Below are positions 1 through 11,465 of a DNA stretch of 64,000 nucleotides, in pieces. Positions within the stretch are counted from its first letter, which is position 1; each line of letters begins with the position of its first letter. Under the pieces are notes generated by a model that was not told the DNA's origin, did not search any database, and saw only the letters and a list, made by a program, of their open reading frames with translations. Source of the DNA: an uncultured Ureaplasma sp. (GTDB lineage: Bacteria > Bacillota_I > Bacilli_A > Mycoplasmatales > Mycoplasmoidaceae); the NCBI GenBank assembly GCA_902789825.1, contig CADAPK010000003.1, positions 1-64,000 of the forward strand. The letters are read 5' to 3'. The translations under genes and the position numbers were made by a program.

Positions 1-2
1 AA

Positions 3-395
3 ACAAAAACAACAACTGGAGGTTGAGCATTAAAATTTTTTTCGAGCATTCGCATCGAATTAAAACGTGCAGAAGTTATCAAAAATGGTACAACAATTAC
101 GGGAATAAAAACATTTGCTCGTATTGTTAAAAATAAATTGGCTCCACCTTTAGCGACAACATATTTGAATATTTATTTTGACCAAGGTTTTGACTATGTG
201 AGTGAAATAATTGATTTAGCATTAGAAAAAAATATTATTGCAAAAAAAGGAAGTTGATTTTACTTTAATGAAATAAAAATTGCACAAGGAAAAGAAGGAT
301 TAAAACTCTTTTTAAAAGATAAGAAAAATTCAGCAATTTTTAACAAAATTGAAAAGATATCTCTTAAAGAAAAGGAAAAAAATAAAATTAAGTAG
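3..395 (+). CDS. recA: RecA recombinase, C-terminal fragment (cut by window edge)
   Basis: The frame opens inside the window edge and ends at TAG 393-395, giving about 130 residues. It starts in the RecA core motif TTTGG-x-ALKF (here TTTGGWALKFF) and continues through IRIELKRAEVIKNG, VKNKLAPPL and the C-terminal IIAKKGSWFYFN and IAQGKEGLKLF segments, which match the RecA C-terminal region. RecA binds ssDNA and drives homologous recombination in the cytoplasm. The residue after TTTGG is Trp (TGA), where Asn, Lys or Arg is more usual. The ATP-binding half lies outside the window. It is followed by the mgtA promoter with a gap of only two bases. Confidence 0.93.
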
Positions 396-396
396 A

Positions 397-402
397 TATA
401 AT
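397..402 (+). promoter_or_regulatory. -10 box for the mgtA leader transcript
   Basis: A perfect TATAAT begins two bases after the recA stop. The expected start of transcription, 6-7 nt downstream, falls at the first base of the 409-481 stem. No clear -35 box is visible. Confidence 0.5.
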
Positions 403-408
403 TAATTA

Positions 409-481
409 TTGAAGCTGAGGTAGTATGTCTAGTGATGGGTGAAAAATGATAAAATTAGACATCTTCTTCAAAGACTAATTT
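409..481 (+). promoter_or_regulatory. Structured 5' leader RNA of mgtA (nested stems)
   Basis: Two perfect nested inverted repeats are visible: TTGAAG 409-414 with CTTCAA 476-481, and ATGTCTA 425-431 with TAGACAT 466-472, enclosing a purine-rich loop. The outer stem begins where transcription from TATAAT 397-402 should start. Mg2+ transporters are often controlled by their leader RNA, so a cis-regulatory role is plausible, but I do not recognise the M-box consensus. Confidence 0.4.
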
Positions 482-516
482 TGTTATTTTGCTCGATCTA
501 GCATACTTTAATCAAA

Positions 517-3189
517 TTGGTTAGCACGAAAAAAATAAAAGTAAACATTCGTAGTAAACAAGTTAATTTTTTGTTTGCCCAAGCAAAAAAAACAAATGAG
601 CAATTGCTTAAAGATTTTTGTTCATCACCGCAAGGTTTGAATTTAGCAAATATCAAAGAAAAACAAGATCAATATGGCTATAACATTCTAGTAAATAAAT
701 CTAAAAAAACTTGATATAAGACTTTATTATCCTCTTTTTTCAATATCTTTTCTTGAATCTTAATTGTTATTGCAATTTTAAATGTAACCATATCGCGTGA
801 TAATCGTGATTGGTGCTCTTTTACCATACTAATGATTATTTTTTTCGTTGCTGGTATTTTGAAATTTATTCAAGAATTTAAGGCTAATAATGCAATGCAA
901 AAATTAAATAAAACGATAAAAACAACCGCATCAATTCTTCGCGAAAATATTAAGTCTGAAATCCCAATTAGTGAAATCGTTCCGGGGGATATTATTTATC
1001 TTGCTGCTGGTGATATGATCCCTTGTGATATGCGATTACTTTATACAAAGGACTTATTTATTACTCAATCAATTATTTCTGGAGAATCCGAACCAGTTGA
1101 AAAAATTTCTCAACCGATCACACAAAATATAACAAATATTTTAAATTGTAATAACATTTGTTATATGGGGACAACAGTTGCTTCTGGTAGTGCCTATGGA
1201 ATTGCCATTCAAACAGGAAAAAATACTTTTTTAGGAAAAATTGCAACAATCATTGCCGGAAAAAGACCAAAAACAAATTTTGACAAAGGAATAAAAAAAG
1301 TTGGAATTATTATTGTCGAGACAATGTCATTGATGAGCATTATTATATTTTTAATCTACGGTTTGATTGCGCATGAAGGAATAATGCAATCATGAATTAA
1401 AGCCTTAATTTTTTCATTATCAGTTGCAATTAGCATTATTCCTGAAATGTTACCAATGATTGTAACATTAAATCTAGCAAAAGAGGCAATCAAATTTAGT
1501 CAGCAAAAAGCAATTGTGAAAAATATCAATTCGATTCAAACATTTGGGGCAATGAATATATTATGCACCGATAAAACAGGAACATTAACAGAAGATCACA
1601 TTATTTTGCAAAAATATTTAAATGTTATGGGTGATGAAGATGATAATGTCTTACTCTATGGATGTTTAAATAGTTATTATCAAACTGGATTGAAAAATTT
1701 GATTGACAAAGCCATAATTGAACATACCAAAAGAAAAGAAATATGAAAATCTATTTTTGATTATCAAAAAGTTGATGAAGTACCTTTTGACTTTGAACGA
1801 CGAAGAATGAGTATTATTTTACAAAACAAGAATGATGGTGAGCGAAAGTTAATTACGAAAGGTGCATCCGAAGAAATTTTGAAAATTTGTTCGAAAATTT
1901 TTATTAATGGACAAGTAAAAAATTTAACAACTACCGATAATGAAAGAATTCGTAAAAAAATTTTTGACCTCAATGAATGTGGAATGCGTGTTATATGTGT
2001 TGCAACAAACTATCAAAAATTATTAAAAAATGAAGCATTCAATGATGAAGATGAATCAGATCTAATGCTTGTTGGATATATTGCATTATTGGATCCGCCT
2101 AAATTATCCGCAAAGAAAGCAATTAACGACTTATTAAACAAAGGCGTAGAAATAAAGATTTTAACTGGAGATAACGAAAAGGTGACAAAATATATTTGCA
2201 AAGAATTAAATGTGACGATAAAAAATGTCCTTCTTGGTGATGAGATTGAAAAAATGTCTTTCAATGAACTAAAAGAAAGAGCAAATAATACAACGATTTT
2301 TGCAAAATTAAACCCTGAGCAAAAATCATTAATTGTTAAAGCATTGAAGACAAATAACCATGTTGTTGGTTTTATGGGAGATGGTATTAATGATACACCA
2401 GCAATGAAGGAATCAGATATTGCTATTTCTGTTGATTCTGCCGTTGATATTGCTAAAGAAACTGCTGACATTGTCTTATTGGAAAAAGATTTATCAATCT
2501 TGGGAAAAGGGATTATTCAAGGACGTAAAACATTTGCCAATATCATTAAATACATTAAACTTGTTATTAGTGGAAATTTTGGTAACATGTTATCAATCTT
2601 AATTGCAATATGTTGATTAAATTTTATCCCACTAACGACAATTCAAATTTTACTTTTAAATATTATTTTTGATTTTTCACAATTAGCAATTCCGTGAGAT
2701 AATGTTGATGTTGATTTTTTGCAAAAACCAAAAAATTGATCGGCAAAATCGATTTTGAAATTTATGCTCGTTTTTGGCCCAATTAGCACAATATTCGATC
2801 TTATAACTTTTGCCATTCTATTTTTCCATTTTAAATTTAATGGATCAACTAAAGAAAGTATTGTTAAATTCCACACATGTTGATTCATTCAATCAATTGC
2901 AACACAAGTTCTAACAAATTGAGTTTTACGAAGTAGAAAAATTGCTTTTATCCAAACACATCCGTCAAAAATTGTAATATGGGCAACAATTATTCTTCTT
3001 GTATTTTGTTGTATGCTTCCTTTTATTCCTTATGTTAATGTTAATTTAAATTTTATTGATTTAAGTAAACATCAAAAATACCTAACTAATTTTTGATGAA
3101 TCCTTACTGTCATCGAAATTTTTTATGTATTTTTTCTTGAAGTAATAAAAAAAATTTATTTGAAAATTAATCACAATCAGTGATTATAA
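517..3189 (+). CDS. mgtA: Magnesium-importing P-type ATPase (MgtA type)
   Basis: An 890-residue P-type ATPase, the usual length for MgtA/MgtB, if internal TGA codons are Trp. The actuator-domain ISGESEPVEK, the phosphorylation loop CTDKTGTLTED (aspartate near residue 352), the nucleotide-domain KGAS, LTGDN and the hinge GFMGDGINDTPAMKESD appear in the proper order. DSAVDIAKETADIVLLEKD and the C-terminal helices with PWDNVD are typical of the MgtA branch. The protein sits in the cell membrane and imports Mg2+ using ATP. The start is uncertain: no ATG lies in frame after the upstream stop, so TTG at 517 is proposed. It converges on der with a 3-nt gap. Regulation by its leader RNA is inferred. 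Confidence 0.93.
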
Positions 3190-3192
3190 TGC

Positions 3193-4518
3193 CTATCTAA
3201 TGCGACTATTTCTATCTTTAAAATATAAGCAAAGAGGAACAATATTTAAACCAAAAGCTTGACGAATTTGATTTTCAAGATATCGCGAATAACTGAAATG
3301 TAAATATTTCGGATTATTTGTAAATAAAACAAAAGTGGGAATTTTGCTCTTAACTTGTGTGGCATAATAAATATTTATTCTTCCTCCTTTGAATTTTGGT
3401 GGGGGATTTATAATTTGAATTTTTTTAAAGACATCATTGAGTAGCTTGCTCTTCACTTGTAATTTTAATTGTTGGTTAATTTGATCGATTGTTTTAAAAA
3501 TTGTCTCGATTTTTTGCCTTTTTAATGCCGAAATAAAAACAATTGGAGCTCAAATTAAATGAGCAAAATTAGCTCTAACTTTTTCAACAAAATCATTCAT
3601 TGTCTTAGATTCCTTTTTTACTTTATCTCATTTATTAACGACAATTATTGTAGGGATATTAGCATCATATGTTAATCCTGAAATTGTTTTATCTTGTTCT
3701 GATATTTCCTCACTACCATCAAGCATAATAATAATTAGTTCACTCCGTGCAATTGCTTGCTTCGTTCGTAAATAACAGTTCTTATCAATATCTAATGACA
3801 TTTTTCCTTTGCGTCTAATTCCAGCTGTATCAATAATCGTAAATTTTTTTTGATGATATTTGAATTCACAATCGATACTATCACGTGTTGTGTTAACTTG
3901 ATTTGAAACAATAACGCGATTATCGTTTAAAATTGCGTTGACCAATGAACTTTTTCCAACATTTGTTTTGCCAATAATACAAAATTTATAATTCTCCTCT
4001 TCGGGTTTAAAATGGGAAGAAGACAGATTTATTTTTTTTATAATCGCATCAAGTAAATCACCAATTCCTATTCGGTGGGCGGCGGAAACAAGAAAAAAAT
4101 TACCAAATTTTAAATTATAAAATTTATTAATTTCCTGATCTTGATAATTTTCTGCCTTATTGACAACTAAAATAATTTTCTTTTCAGCAAAATTTTTTTT
4201 CAATAATTTAGCAATATAATAATCGTCGTTCGTTAATCCATCTTTATAACTAACAATAAATAGAATCATATCTGCTTCTTTGATTGCTAAATTGACTTGT
4301 GTATTAACAACTTCTTGAAAAGGTAAATCAATATTATTTAAAATACCACCCGTGTCAATAAGTTGAAATTTCCTCCCAACTCATTCACAAAAAGCATAAT
4401 TTCGATCACGTGTCGCTCCTGGTTGATCATCAACAATTGCCTTATTTTTGTCGATCAAACAATTAAAAAGAGAAGATTTACCGACATTCGGTTTACCGAT
4501 TAATGCCACCTTTTTCAT
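3193..4518 (-). CDS. der: GTPase Der (EngA), ribosome assembly
   Basis: 441 residues with two tandem G domains. The first starts [16 protein letters not shown] with a DTGG switch; the second has [13 protein letters not shown], the [10 protein letters not shown] switch and VVNKWDK-type specificity. The C-terminal KH-like domain ends in FKDRNSRIR. Der is an essential GTPase that matures the 50S ribosomal subunit. The ATG at 4516-4518 is the obvious start, directly before the first P-loop. It is transcribed from right to left after cmk, 26 nt away, as one operon. Confidence 0.95.
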
Positions 4519-4544
4519 GATTAAAAAATTATAAAATAATAATT

Positions 4545-5204
4545 TTAATTATTTTTGCACTCGCTAATTTTTTTTACAACAAAATTAAAAACTTTAGTGA
4601 TTGTTAATTTTGAAGTGTTAACAATAATTGCATCTTTAGCGGGTTTTAATGGTGAAATAGATCTTTTTTTATCTTCAACATCACGCTTTTTTATTGCATC
4701 AATAGCTTTTTTAAAATTTGACAAAGAAAGTTTTAATTGTCCAAGTCTTCGTTTTGCACGAATTTCTGATGAAGCGACAAAAAAGAATTTATATTTTGCT
4801 TTTGGTAAGATCACTGTTCCAATATCGCGACCATCTAAAATAATTTTTTCTTGTTTTGAAATTTTTTTAATTAACTTTCGATATTTTTTACGAACATATT
4901 TTTGTCCACTAATTAAGCTAGCAATTTTAGAAATTTTTGGTTCAAATAGTAAATTGGACACATCCTTACCATTTAAAATAATTTTGTTTTTTATAATTTT
5001 TAAAGAAACCTTTTTGATCTTTTTTTTAACATTTTTTGGTTCCAAATTAACATCATTATGAAGAATTAAAGCAAACGAACGAAAAATATTTCCAGTCGAA
5101 AAATGGTAAAAACCAAGGTAATTAGCTAGTTTTTTCGCAATTGTCGTTTTACCACTACCAGCAACACCATCGATTGCAATTTGTAATCGTTGTTTTTTAA
5201 ACAT
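4545..5204 (-). CDS. cmk: Cytidylate kinase
   Basis: 219 residues, normal for bacterial Cmk. The P-loop [12 protein letters not shown] and the FSTGNIFR segment are near the N-terminus; the [12 protein letters not shown] motif, which binds the nucleotide, and the lid region RAKRRLGQ follow. The enzyme phosphorylates CMP and dCMP with ATP. The frame is open further upstream, but the start is placed at ATG 5202-5204 ([13 protein letters not shown]) because the upstream part belongs to the preceding gene. It lies 5 nt after the upstream hypothetical gene and before der; the cmk-der pairing is common in Firmicutes and mycoplasmas. Confidence 0.94.
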   Translation of the reverse strand: MFKKQRLQIAIDGVAGSGKTTIAKKLANYLGFYHFSTGNIFRSFALILHNDVNLEPKNVKKKIKKVSLKIIKNKIILNGKDVSNLLFEPKISKIASLISGQKYVRKKYRKLIKKISKQEKIILDGRDIGTVILPKAKYKFFFVASSEIRAKRRLGQLKLSLSNFKKAIDAIKKRDVEDKKRSISPLKPAKDAIIVNTSKLTITKVFNFVVKKISECKNN

Positions 5205-5209
5205 TAATC

Positions 5210-5842
5210 TTAAAATGTAATGACTATGAATAGTATTATAAAACAAATAAAAGATGTAATAAAGATACCAATTGCAATTTGCCATAAACAATTTAAAAAA
5301 GAAAATCGTTTTTCGATATCATATTCTTTAATCTCGATTTGTTGCACATTGTTCGGAACATGTGAACAATTTTTGAAGTTAAGAATTAAATTTTTTTTGA
5401 CTTTTTCTTTTTCACTATTTTGAAGAAAAATATTATTCTTTTCTTTGATTTTTTGAAATCGATCATATAAATGGTTTGTTTCTAGTCAATCTTTCCGCAA
5501 AGATTTATTGTCATCAGTTAAAATCAAAAAATTATTTAATTGAAAAAATAATTCGTTTTTTTCTTTTTCAACACATTTTAATTGGTATTCGTTTAAAATT
5601 TTGTAATTATTAAAAAAGTCGTGTGGTAAATATGGATTTATTTGCGATGAATCGAAAATACCATTAATTAAGTCTAATATATCATCATCTTTTACTAAAG
5701 AAAGAATATTGGGATTAAACCTATTAATTTTTTTTTTGTATTTTGAAATTAGTTGCTCGGATTGCACAATATTTTTATTTAATTTAATTTCTTTTGCGAT
5801 TTCTTCGCGATAAAACTTATATCTTTCAACACGTGTAAGCAT
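5210..5842 (-). CDS. Conserved-position hypothetical protein with C-terminal membrane anchor
   Basis: 210 residues, unrecognised. Reading TGA as Trp extends the frame through residue 119 to a TAA at 5210-5212. The first ~180 residues are charged and helical. The last ~25 residues (CLWQIAIGIFITSFICF and on) form one hydrophobic segment, so the protein looks tail-anchored with its bulk in the cytoplasm. It starts the operon with cmk and der and is divergent from rny. By memory, Mycoplasma genitalium also has a short hypothetical next to cmk and der, which would make this a conserved neighbour, but I cannot confirm homology. No enzyme motif is visible. Confidence 0.75.
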
Positions 5843-5885
5843 AAACTAATTTTTTTTCTATCAGCTTATTATAAACTAAGTATTT

Positions 5886-5891
5886 TATAAT
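5886..5891 (+). promoter_or_regulatory. -10 box of rny, leaderless arrangement
   Basis: TATAAT ends 6 nt before the rny ATG (5898), so the transcript should begin at or next to the start codon. No Shine-Dalgarno sequence lies between. Confidence 0.55.
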
Positions 5892-5897
5892 TTTGAT

Positions 5898-7226
5898 ATG
5901 GATAAAATTGTAACTATTAGCATTGTCATAATTTTTATTTTTATATCATTAATAACATTGATATTTGCTTTTTTCTTTCATTTCAAAAAAACAAAAAATT
6001 CTTTCAATAATTCATTTCTTAAAAATGAAGAAAAAAATAAAAAATACATTGAATCTTTGCAAAAAGAGATTGAAAAATTACGAAAAAATTATAAAACTTC
6101 GCTTGAAAAACTATATGGTTATAAGTTTTATGAAATCGAAAAAGAAATAGAAAAAGATTTAAAAATAGATTTAGATAACTATAAAAATGAAAAAATAATG
6201 GAGATTGATCATCAAATCAATCAACATAAAAATGATATGGCAAAAACTATTATTTTAAATGCTATTGAATCAAATTGTCTAAAAGTTACAAATGAAACTT
6301 CAACCGGTTATATTCTTTTAAACGACGAAAATATTAAGGCCAAATTTATTGGAAAAAAGGGGAGAAATATAAATTTTTTTAAAAAAACGACAAAAGTTGA
6401 TGTAATGGTTGAAAAAGAGCCATATATTTCTTTATCTTGTCCAAATCCTATTCGAAAACAAATCGCAATTAATACCGTTAAACATATGATTAAATCAAAT
6501 GCTTTTGATGAAAAAGCTATTGCAAACATATATAAAAAAGAAAAGGCAAAATTACTAATTTCACTTGATGACATCGGTGAACAATATGTTAATAAATTAA
6601 AATTTGAAAAAATCGATGGAAACTTGTACACATATATTGGCCGCTTACAATATCGATCTTCCTATTCACAAAATGTTCTTGAACATTGTTATGAAACAGC
6701 AATTATTGCACGAAAAATTGCAAAGCAACTCAAATTAAACGAGGAATTAGCAACAATGTGCGGGTTTTTTCATGATATTGGAAAATCAATTGATTATGAT
6801 TTTGATTACGATCATGTTGCGCAAGGGATTGAACTAGCAAAAAAATATCATTTACCAAAGGAAGTCGTTACTGCTATAGCCCATCACCATGATCAAATTT
6901 TTCCAAATCCTTATGTGATAATAACAAAAATTGCCGATACGATATCTGCTGGAAGAAAAGGGGCAAGAACAATAAGTGAAATTGGTTTTAAACAAGCAAA
7001 AATTGCCGAAAGTATTTGCAAAAAAAATATTTTTGTTCGTGGTGTCTATACAATTTCTGGAACAAATTTTTTAAAAATAATTATTATCCCAAAACAAAAT
7101 CATTATAATCGCTTAGCTGAATTAAAATTTGACCTATTAAATGCATTAAAGAAAAATAAAAATTTTATTGAAAATAATGTTGAAATTATTTTTAGTAATA
7201 TCAAAGAAAAGAAGATTAATTCTTAA
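5898..7226 (+). CDS. rny: Ribonuclease Y
   Basis: 442 residues. An N-terminal membrane helix (ITLIFAFFFHF) is followed by a charged coiled coil to about residue 115, then a KH domain (GYILLNDENIKAKFIGKKGRN) and an HD domain with HCYETAIIA, FFHDIGKSID and IAHHHDQ. These are the defining parts of RNase Y, the membrane-bound endonuclease that starts mRNA decay. It is shorter than the ~520 aa of Bacillus, mainly in the coiled coil. It is divergent from the cmk operon and overlaps the convergent EIIB-like gene by 11 nt. Confidence 0.95.
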   Translation: MDKIVTISIVIIFIFISLITLIFAFFFHFKKTKNSFNNSFLKNEEKNKKYIESLQKEIEKLRKNYKTSLEKLYGYKFYEIEKEIEKDLKIDLDNYKNEKIMEIDHQINQHKNDMAKTIILNAIESNCLKVTNETSTGYILLNDENIKAKFIGKKGRNINFFKKTTKVDVMVEKEPYISLSCPNPIRKQIAINTVKHMIKSNAFDEKAIANIYKKEKAKLLISLDDIGEQYVNKLKFEKIDGNLYTYIGRLQYRSSYSQNVLEHCYETAIIARKIAKQLKLNEELATMCGFFHDIGKSIDYDFDYDHVAQGIELAKKYHLPKEVVTAIAHHHDQIFPNPYVIITKIADTISAGRKGARTISEIGFKQAKIAESICKKNIFVRGVYTISGTNFLKIIIIPKQNHYNRLAELKFDLLNALKKNKNFIENNVEIIFSNIKEKKINS

Positions 7227-7578
7227 GTTCTTTTTTTATATCACTAGCGAATGTTTGACTACAGTCGCCTAACAATAGAATAAAATTGTTTCCATTTTGA
7301 CTAAAACCTTTTTTTGACAACAAACCTATCTTTTTAAGATCGATTAGGAATATGTTTTTTATTGTAATTGAAAGGGTTGAAATTGTTGCCGAAACATGTG
7401 CAATATTATTTTTTCCACCAAAAATTAAAAAAAATTGTTCAAGATTGGGTTTTTCAATAGTATTCAGTGTCAATGTCAAATTTTTTTTATTGTTAATTTC
7501 ATCAATTTTTTTTTCTACTTTTTTTTTAAAATAACCAAATGTTAAAAGATTTAAAATTCAAAAAATTATTTCTTTCAT
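7216..7578 (-). CDS. PTS EIIB-like protein lacking the phosphorylated cysteine
   Basis: 120 residues starting at ATG 7576-7578 (MKEIIFWILNLLTFGYF). A short hydrophobic N-terminus precedes a domain with FGGKNNIAHVSATISTL followed by LIDLKKIGLLSKKGF and NNFILLLGD. This matches the fold of the glucose-type EIIB domain (GGK.NI..., LGA.GV, ...GP). The usual CITRL motif, whose Cys accepts phosphate, reads TISTL here, so it cannot work as a classical EIIB. Small stand-alone EIIB-like proteins occur in mycoplasmas. A regulatory or carbohydrate-sensing role is only a guess. Its 3' end overlaps rny. Confidence 0.6.
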
Positions 7579-7642
7579 AGTATCAATCGTTCACTAACAA
7601 AAATAGACTAATAAATTATAATTTATATGATTTTTGTTCCGT

Positions 7643-8653
7643 ATGCATAATAAAAAAATAATGGTAAGTGGAATTCAACCATCAAATAATATAACATTAG
7701 GTAACTATTTAGGAGCAATAAAACCATTTGTTGATTTACAAAATAAATATAAAATGTTTGTTTTTATTGCGGATTTGCATGCGATAACAAATGAATTTAA
7801 TCCTCCTTCGTTATTAAAAAATAAAAAAAATATTGCTTGCCTATATAGTGCATGTGGTTTGGATCTTAAAAAAGTAATAATTTTTAATCAATCTGACATT
7901 TGTAGCCATAATGACTTAAGTCATGTTCTACTATGTCATACAACAATAGGTGAATTAAAACGAATGACTCAATTTAAAACTAAAGCATTAACAAAAAATG
8001 CTAATAATACCTCATTTATAAAAACCGGATTACTAACATATCCAATTTTAATGGCAGCCGATATTCTCTTATACGATGCTAGTATTGTCATTGTTGGTGC
8101 CGACCAAAAGCAACATCTTGAATTAGCAAGGAATTTAGCAATAAGGATGAATAATAAATATGGAAAAATGTTTATTGTTCCACAACCACTTATTTTAAAA
8201 AATGCTTCGCGCATTATGGATCTAGCCAATGCTAAAATTAAAATGTCCAAATCCAATAAAGATCAAAAAGGTGTAATTTATTTATTAGATGATAAAAAAA
8301 CAATTATCAAAAAAATTATGGAAGCCAAAACTGATTCACTTAACAAAATTAAATATGATAAAAAGAATCAACCAGAAATTAGTAATTTGCTAGAAATCTA
8401 TGCTGCTTTATCGGCAAAAGACATTAATAGTATTGTAAAAAAATATAAAAATAAAAATTACAAAGCATTTAAAGAAGATTTAGCGAAAATTGTTGTTGAA
8501 AAACTAGGTGTTATTCAAAAAAAATTCAAACAAATTTCAAAAGATTTTGCTAAGAAAATTGAACAAATTTTAAAAAAAAATGCGAAATATTGCTCAGCAA
8601 TTGTTCAAAAAAAGACGAAATTAGTTTATAAAAAAATTGGATTGATTAAATAA
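7643..8653 (+). CDS. trpS: Tryptophanyl-tRNA synthetase
   Basis: 336 residues, class I synthetase. SGIQPSNNITLGNYLGAI carries the TxGN form of the HIGH motif, and KIKMSKSNKD is the KMSKS loop. The middle segment LLTYPILMAADILLYDA and VGADQKQHLELARN bind Trp and adenylate. It charges tRNA-Trp, which must read both UGG and UGA in this organism. The start is ATG 7643; TTG 7634 and ATG 7661 are in-frame alternatives. A TATAAT lies at 7617-7622. It is convergent with alaS, one base apart. Confidence 0.95.
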   Translation: MHNKKIMVSGIQPSNNITLGNYLGAIKPFVDLQNKYKMFVFIADLHAITNEFNPPSLLKNKKNIACLYSACGLDLKKVIIFNQSDICSHNDLSHVLLCHTTIGELKRMTQFKTKALTKNANNTSFIKTGLLTYPILMAADILLYDASIVIVGADQKQHLELARNLAIRMNNKYGKMFIVPQPLILKNASRIMDLANAKIKMSKSNKDQKGVIYLLDDKKTIIKKIMEAKTDSLNKIKYDKKNQPEISNLLEIYAALSAKDINSIVKKYKNKNYKAFKEDLAKIVVEKLGVIQKKFKQISKDFAKKIEQILKKNAKYCSAIVQKKTKLVYKKIGLIK

Positions 8654-8654
8654 A

Positions 8655-11465
8655 TTATTTTTCTAAAAATAGTATTTTAATTTGCTCTAATTTTTCATTT
8701 GAAAAAGGAATAATACCTTGGGCATAATCACTTTTCCCACCACCTTTACCAAAATATTCTTTACTTATTATTTTTACTAAATCGTTGGCCGCAATCATAT
8801 CTGATGAAGATTTATGTTTAATCAATATGTAAAATATTTTTTCACTAAGCAAGTTTAAAATTAAAAAATAGCAATGTTGGTATTTACTAATTAATGCTTT
8901 TGATAATGATTGAGCAACTTCAATTGGTTGATTCTTAATAAGAAGAATGTGTTTCTTTCTAGAGTTAGAAAAATTTTTAGCAAAATTATTAACATATTCA
9001 TTAATCGTTTTTGTAATTTTTTTCTTTTTAAAATCATTCACTGCTTTTTCAATTTTTTCCTGCAAATTAACGATTGATAGCGAATTTTTTTTAAATTCAG
9101 ATCACGTTTTTGCTTGCTTAAAATTAATAATTTCCATGAAAAGCGATTTATCAATAATATCTGTCGTTTTTACATCAAAAGAATCTATTTTTTCTTTTAA
9201 TTGCTGAATTATTTTATTAAATTCATTATTTTTCTGGCAAAGATAATTACCAATCAATTTTGTTGTGCAAATAAATTCAATTCTTCAACAACCAGAACCT
9301 TTAGCAATTAGTTTAATAATCCGAAATTGTCCAATTTCCCCCAATGAATTAACATGTGTGCCAGCACAAATTTCACTTGTAATTTTATCAATAATTACGA
9401 CTCTTAATTTCGTTTTAACTTTTTCATAAACTTTTTCAAAATAACCGATTGCACCAAATTTAATTGCCTCATCAAATGTCATCAATTTTGTCGTAACAGC
9501 AAAATTTGATTTTATCCAATTGTTAATTTGACTCTCAATTATTTCTAATTGCTTGTCAGTTAATTTTTGCGGATAATTAAAATCAAAAGAGGCTTTTGTA
9601 TTTGTAATTAGTGATCCTTCTTGCTTAATATTTTGATCAATATGTAATTTCAAGCTTTTTTGTAATAAATGAATGCACGTATGATGTGCTGAAATAATTT
9701 TTCGATTATCAACATCGACAATCGTTTCGATAACATCACCAACTTTTATTGTTATTGGATTAACAAAATTTAGGCAATGAAAATGTTGAAGATTAGGACC
9801 TTTAATGCAATTAATTAATTTATAAGACCTATCATTAAATTTAATTGAACCTTGATCAGCATTTTGTCCACCTGAAGTGGCATACAAGCATGTTTTATCA
9901 AAAACAAATCAATATGTACCTTTTTTTTGGTCAAGATTATTAATCAAATTAAAATTTTCATCGAAAATACCGATTATTTTTCCTTTTTGATGAAAAAGCG
10001 AATATGTAAATGTTGACGATTTTTTAAAATTAATGAGATTTGTATTTTGCTCTTGCATAGCTAAAACTATGTTTTTGTTTTTCGATATCTCTTGATGCTG
10101 GCGATATGAATGAACGAATGATGTTAATCAATCATGACTAATAAAATTACCATGTTCTTGCTCTTCCCTAACTAAATCAGCTATTGAATCAAATGGCAAA
10201 CCGTAAGTATCATATAATTCAAATGCTAATTCGCCATCAAATTTCTTGTTTTTTATCGTTTGTTTAAACAAATTTATTGCTTTCTTTAAAGTTTGTCGAA
10301 ATAAATTTTCTTCCTTGATTAATACTTCAATAATCTGCTTTTTCGATGTAACCAATAGGGAGTGATAATTTTTCATAACCTCAATAACAGAAATGGCGAT
10401 TTTATCGATAAAATTTTTTTTGATATCTAATCATTTATCGCCATGTAAAACTGCTCGACGAATTAATCTTCTAATTACATATCCCCTTCCTTTATTGCTT
10501 GGAATAGCACCATCAGCAATGATAAAACATGCGGATCGGATATGATCAGCAATAATTCTAAATGCCAAATTAGAACGAAAATGACTAACCCAACCAATAT
10601 ATTCTATTCCCCCAACCGGCTTATCTGATAATTCCTTTCAAAGATATTGTGGATAATATTTTGCATCATATCTATATGTAGTAAACTTTTCTATTCCATT
10701 AATAATTTTTTGAAAAGTATCAATCTCAAAATTTGTTGGTACATTTTGTAAAACGCATGCTAATCGTTCAAGACCAGCACCAGTGTCAATATTTTTTTGT
10801 GCTAATTCATGATAATTACCTTTACCATCATTGTTATATTGACTAAAAACAATATTCCAAATTTCAACATAGCGATCATTTTCCTCATCCTTTTTAAATA
10901 ATTCTTCACCTTTATTATGCGCATCATATTTTTCACCTCGATCGTAATAGATTTCTGTACATGGACCACAAGGTCCTGAACCAACATCCCAAAAATTTCG
11001 TTTTTCATCACATTTAATAATATGATTTTTTTTAATCCCGTTTTTTAATCATAATTGGTATGTTTCTTCATCTTTTTCAAAAACCGTAATATACAATTTA
11101 TCTAATGGTAAACTAAATATTTTTGTCAACAATTCAAAAGCATAATTGATTACTTCTTTTTTAAAATAACTACCAATCGAAAAATTTCCTAACATTTCAA
11201 AAAAAGTATGATGACGCGAAGTATGACCAACATTTATAATGTCATTCGTTCGAATTGCTTTTTGACACGAAGTAAGACGTGGATATGGAGGCTTTTCTTG
11301 TCCAGAAAAATATTTTTTTAATGTTGCAACACCAGAATTAATTCACATTAGTGATGGATCGTTTACGGGGATTAATGATTGAGAAGGAAGTTCAAGATGA
11401 TCCTTACTCTTTCAAAATTCTAATCATGTTTTTCTAATTTTGTCAACGGTTCATTTAGTTTTCAT
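8655..11465 (-). CDS. alaS: Alanyl-tRNA synthetase
   Basis: 936 residues after decoding TGA as Trp. Class II catalytic core at the N-terminus ([37 protein letters not shown]), then the editing domain with [10 protein letters not shown] and EICAGTHV, whose His and Cys residues bind zinc, and the C-Ala domain ending [12 protein letters not shown]. It charges tRNA-Ala and clears mischarged Ser and Gly. The ATG at 11463-11465 lies inside the end of mnmA (11-nt overlap), so translation is probably coupled. The standard code would break this gene into many pieces. Confidence 0.96.

Noticed and set aside
397-516. M-box Mg2+ riboswitch
   Set aside because: The position fits, but the length is too small and the known conserved M-box segments are absent; only a generic structured leader is claimed.
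2013-2471. Minus-strand ORF of 152 codons inside mgtA
   Set aside because: It is antisense to the conserved P-type ATPase motifs and has no domain of its own.
4555-5061. Plus-strand ORF of 168 codons opposite cmk
   Set aside because: It is a shadow of the clear cmk gene on the minus strand.
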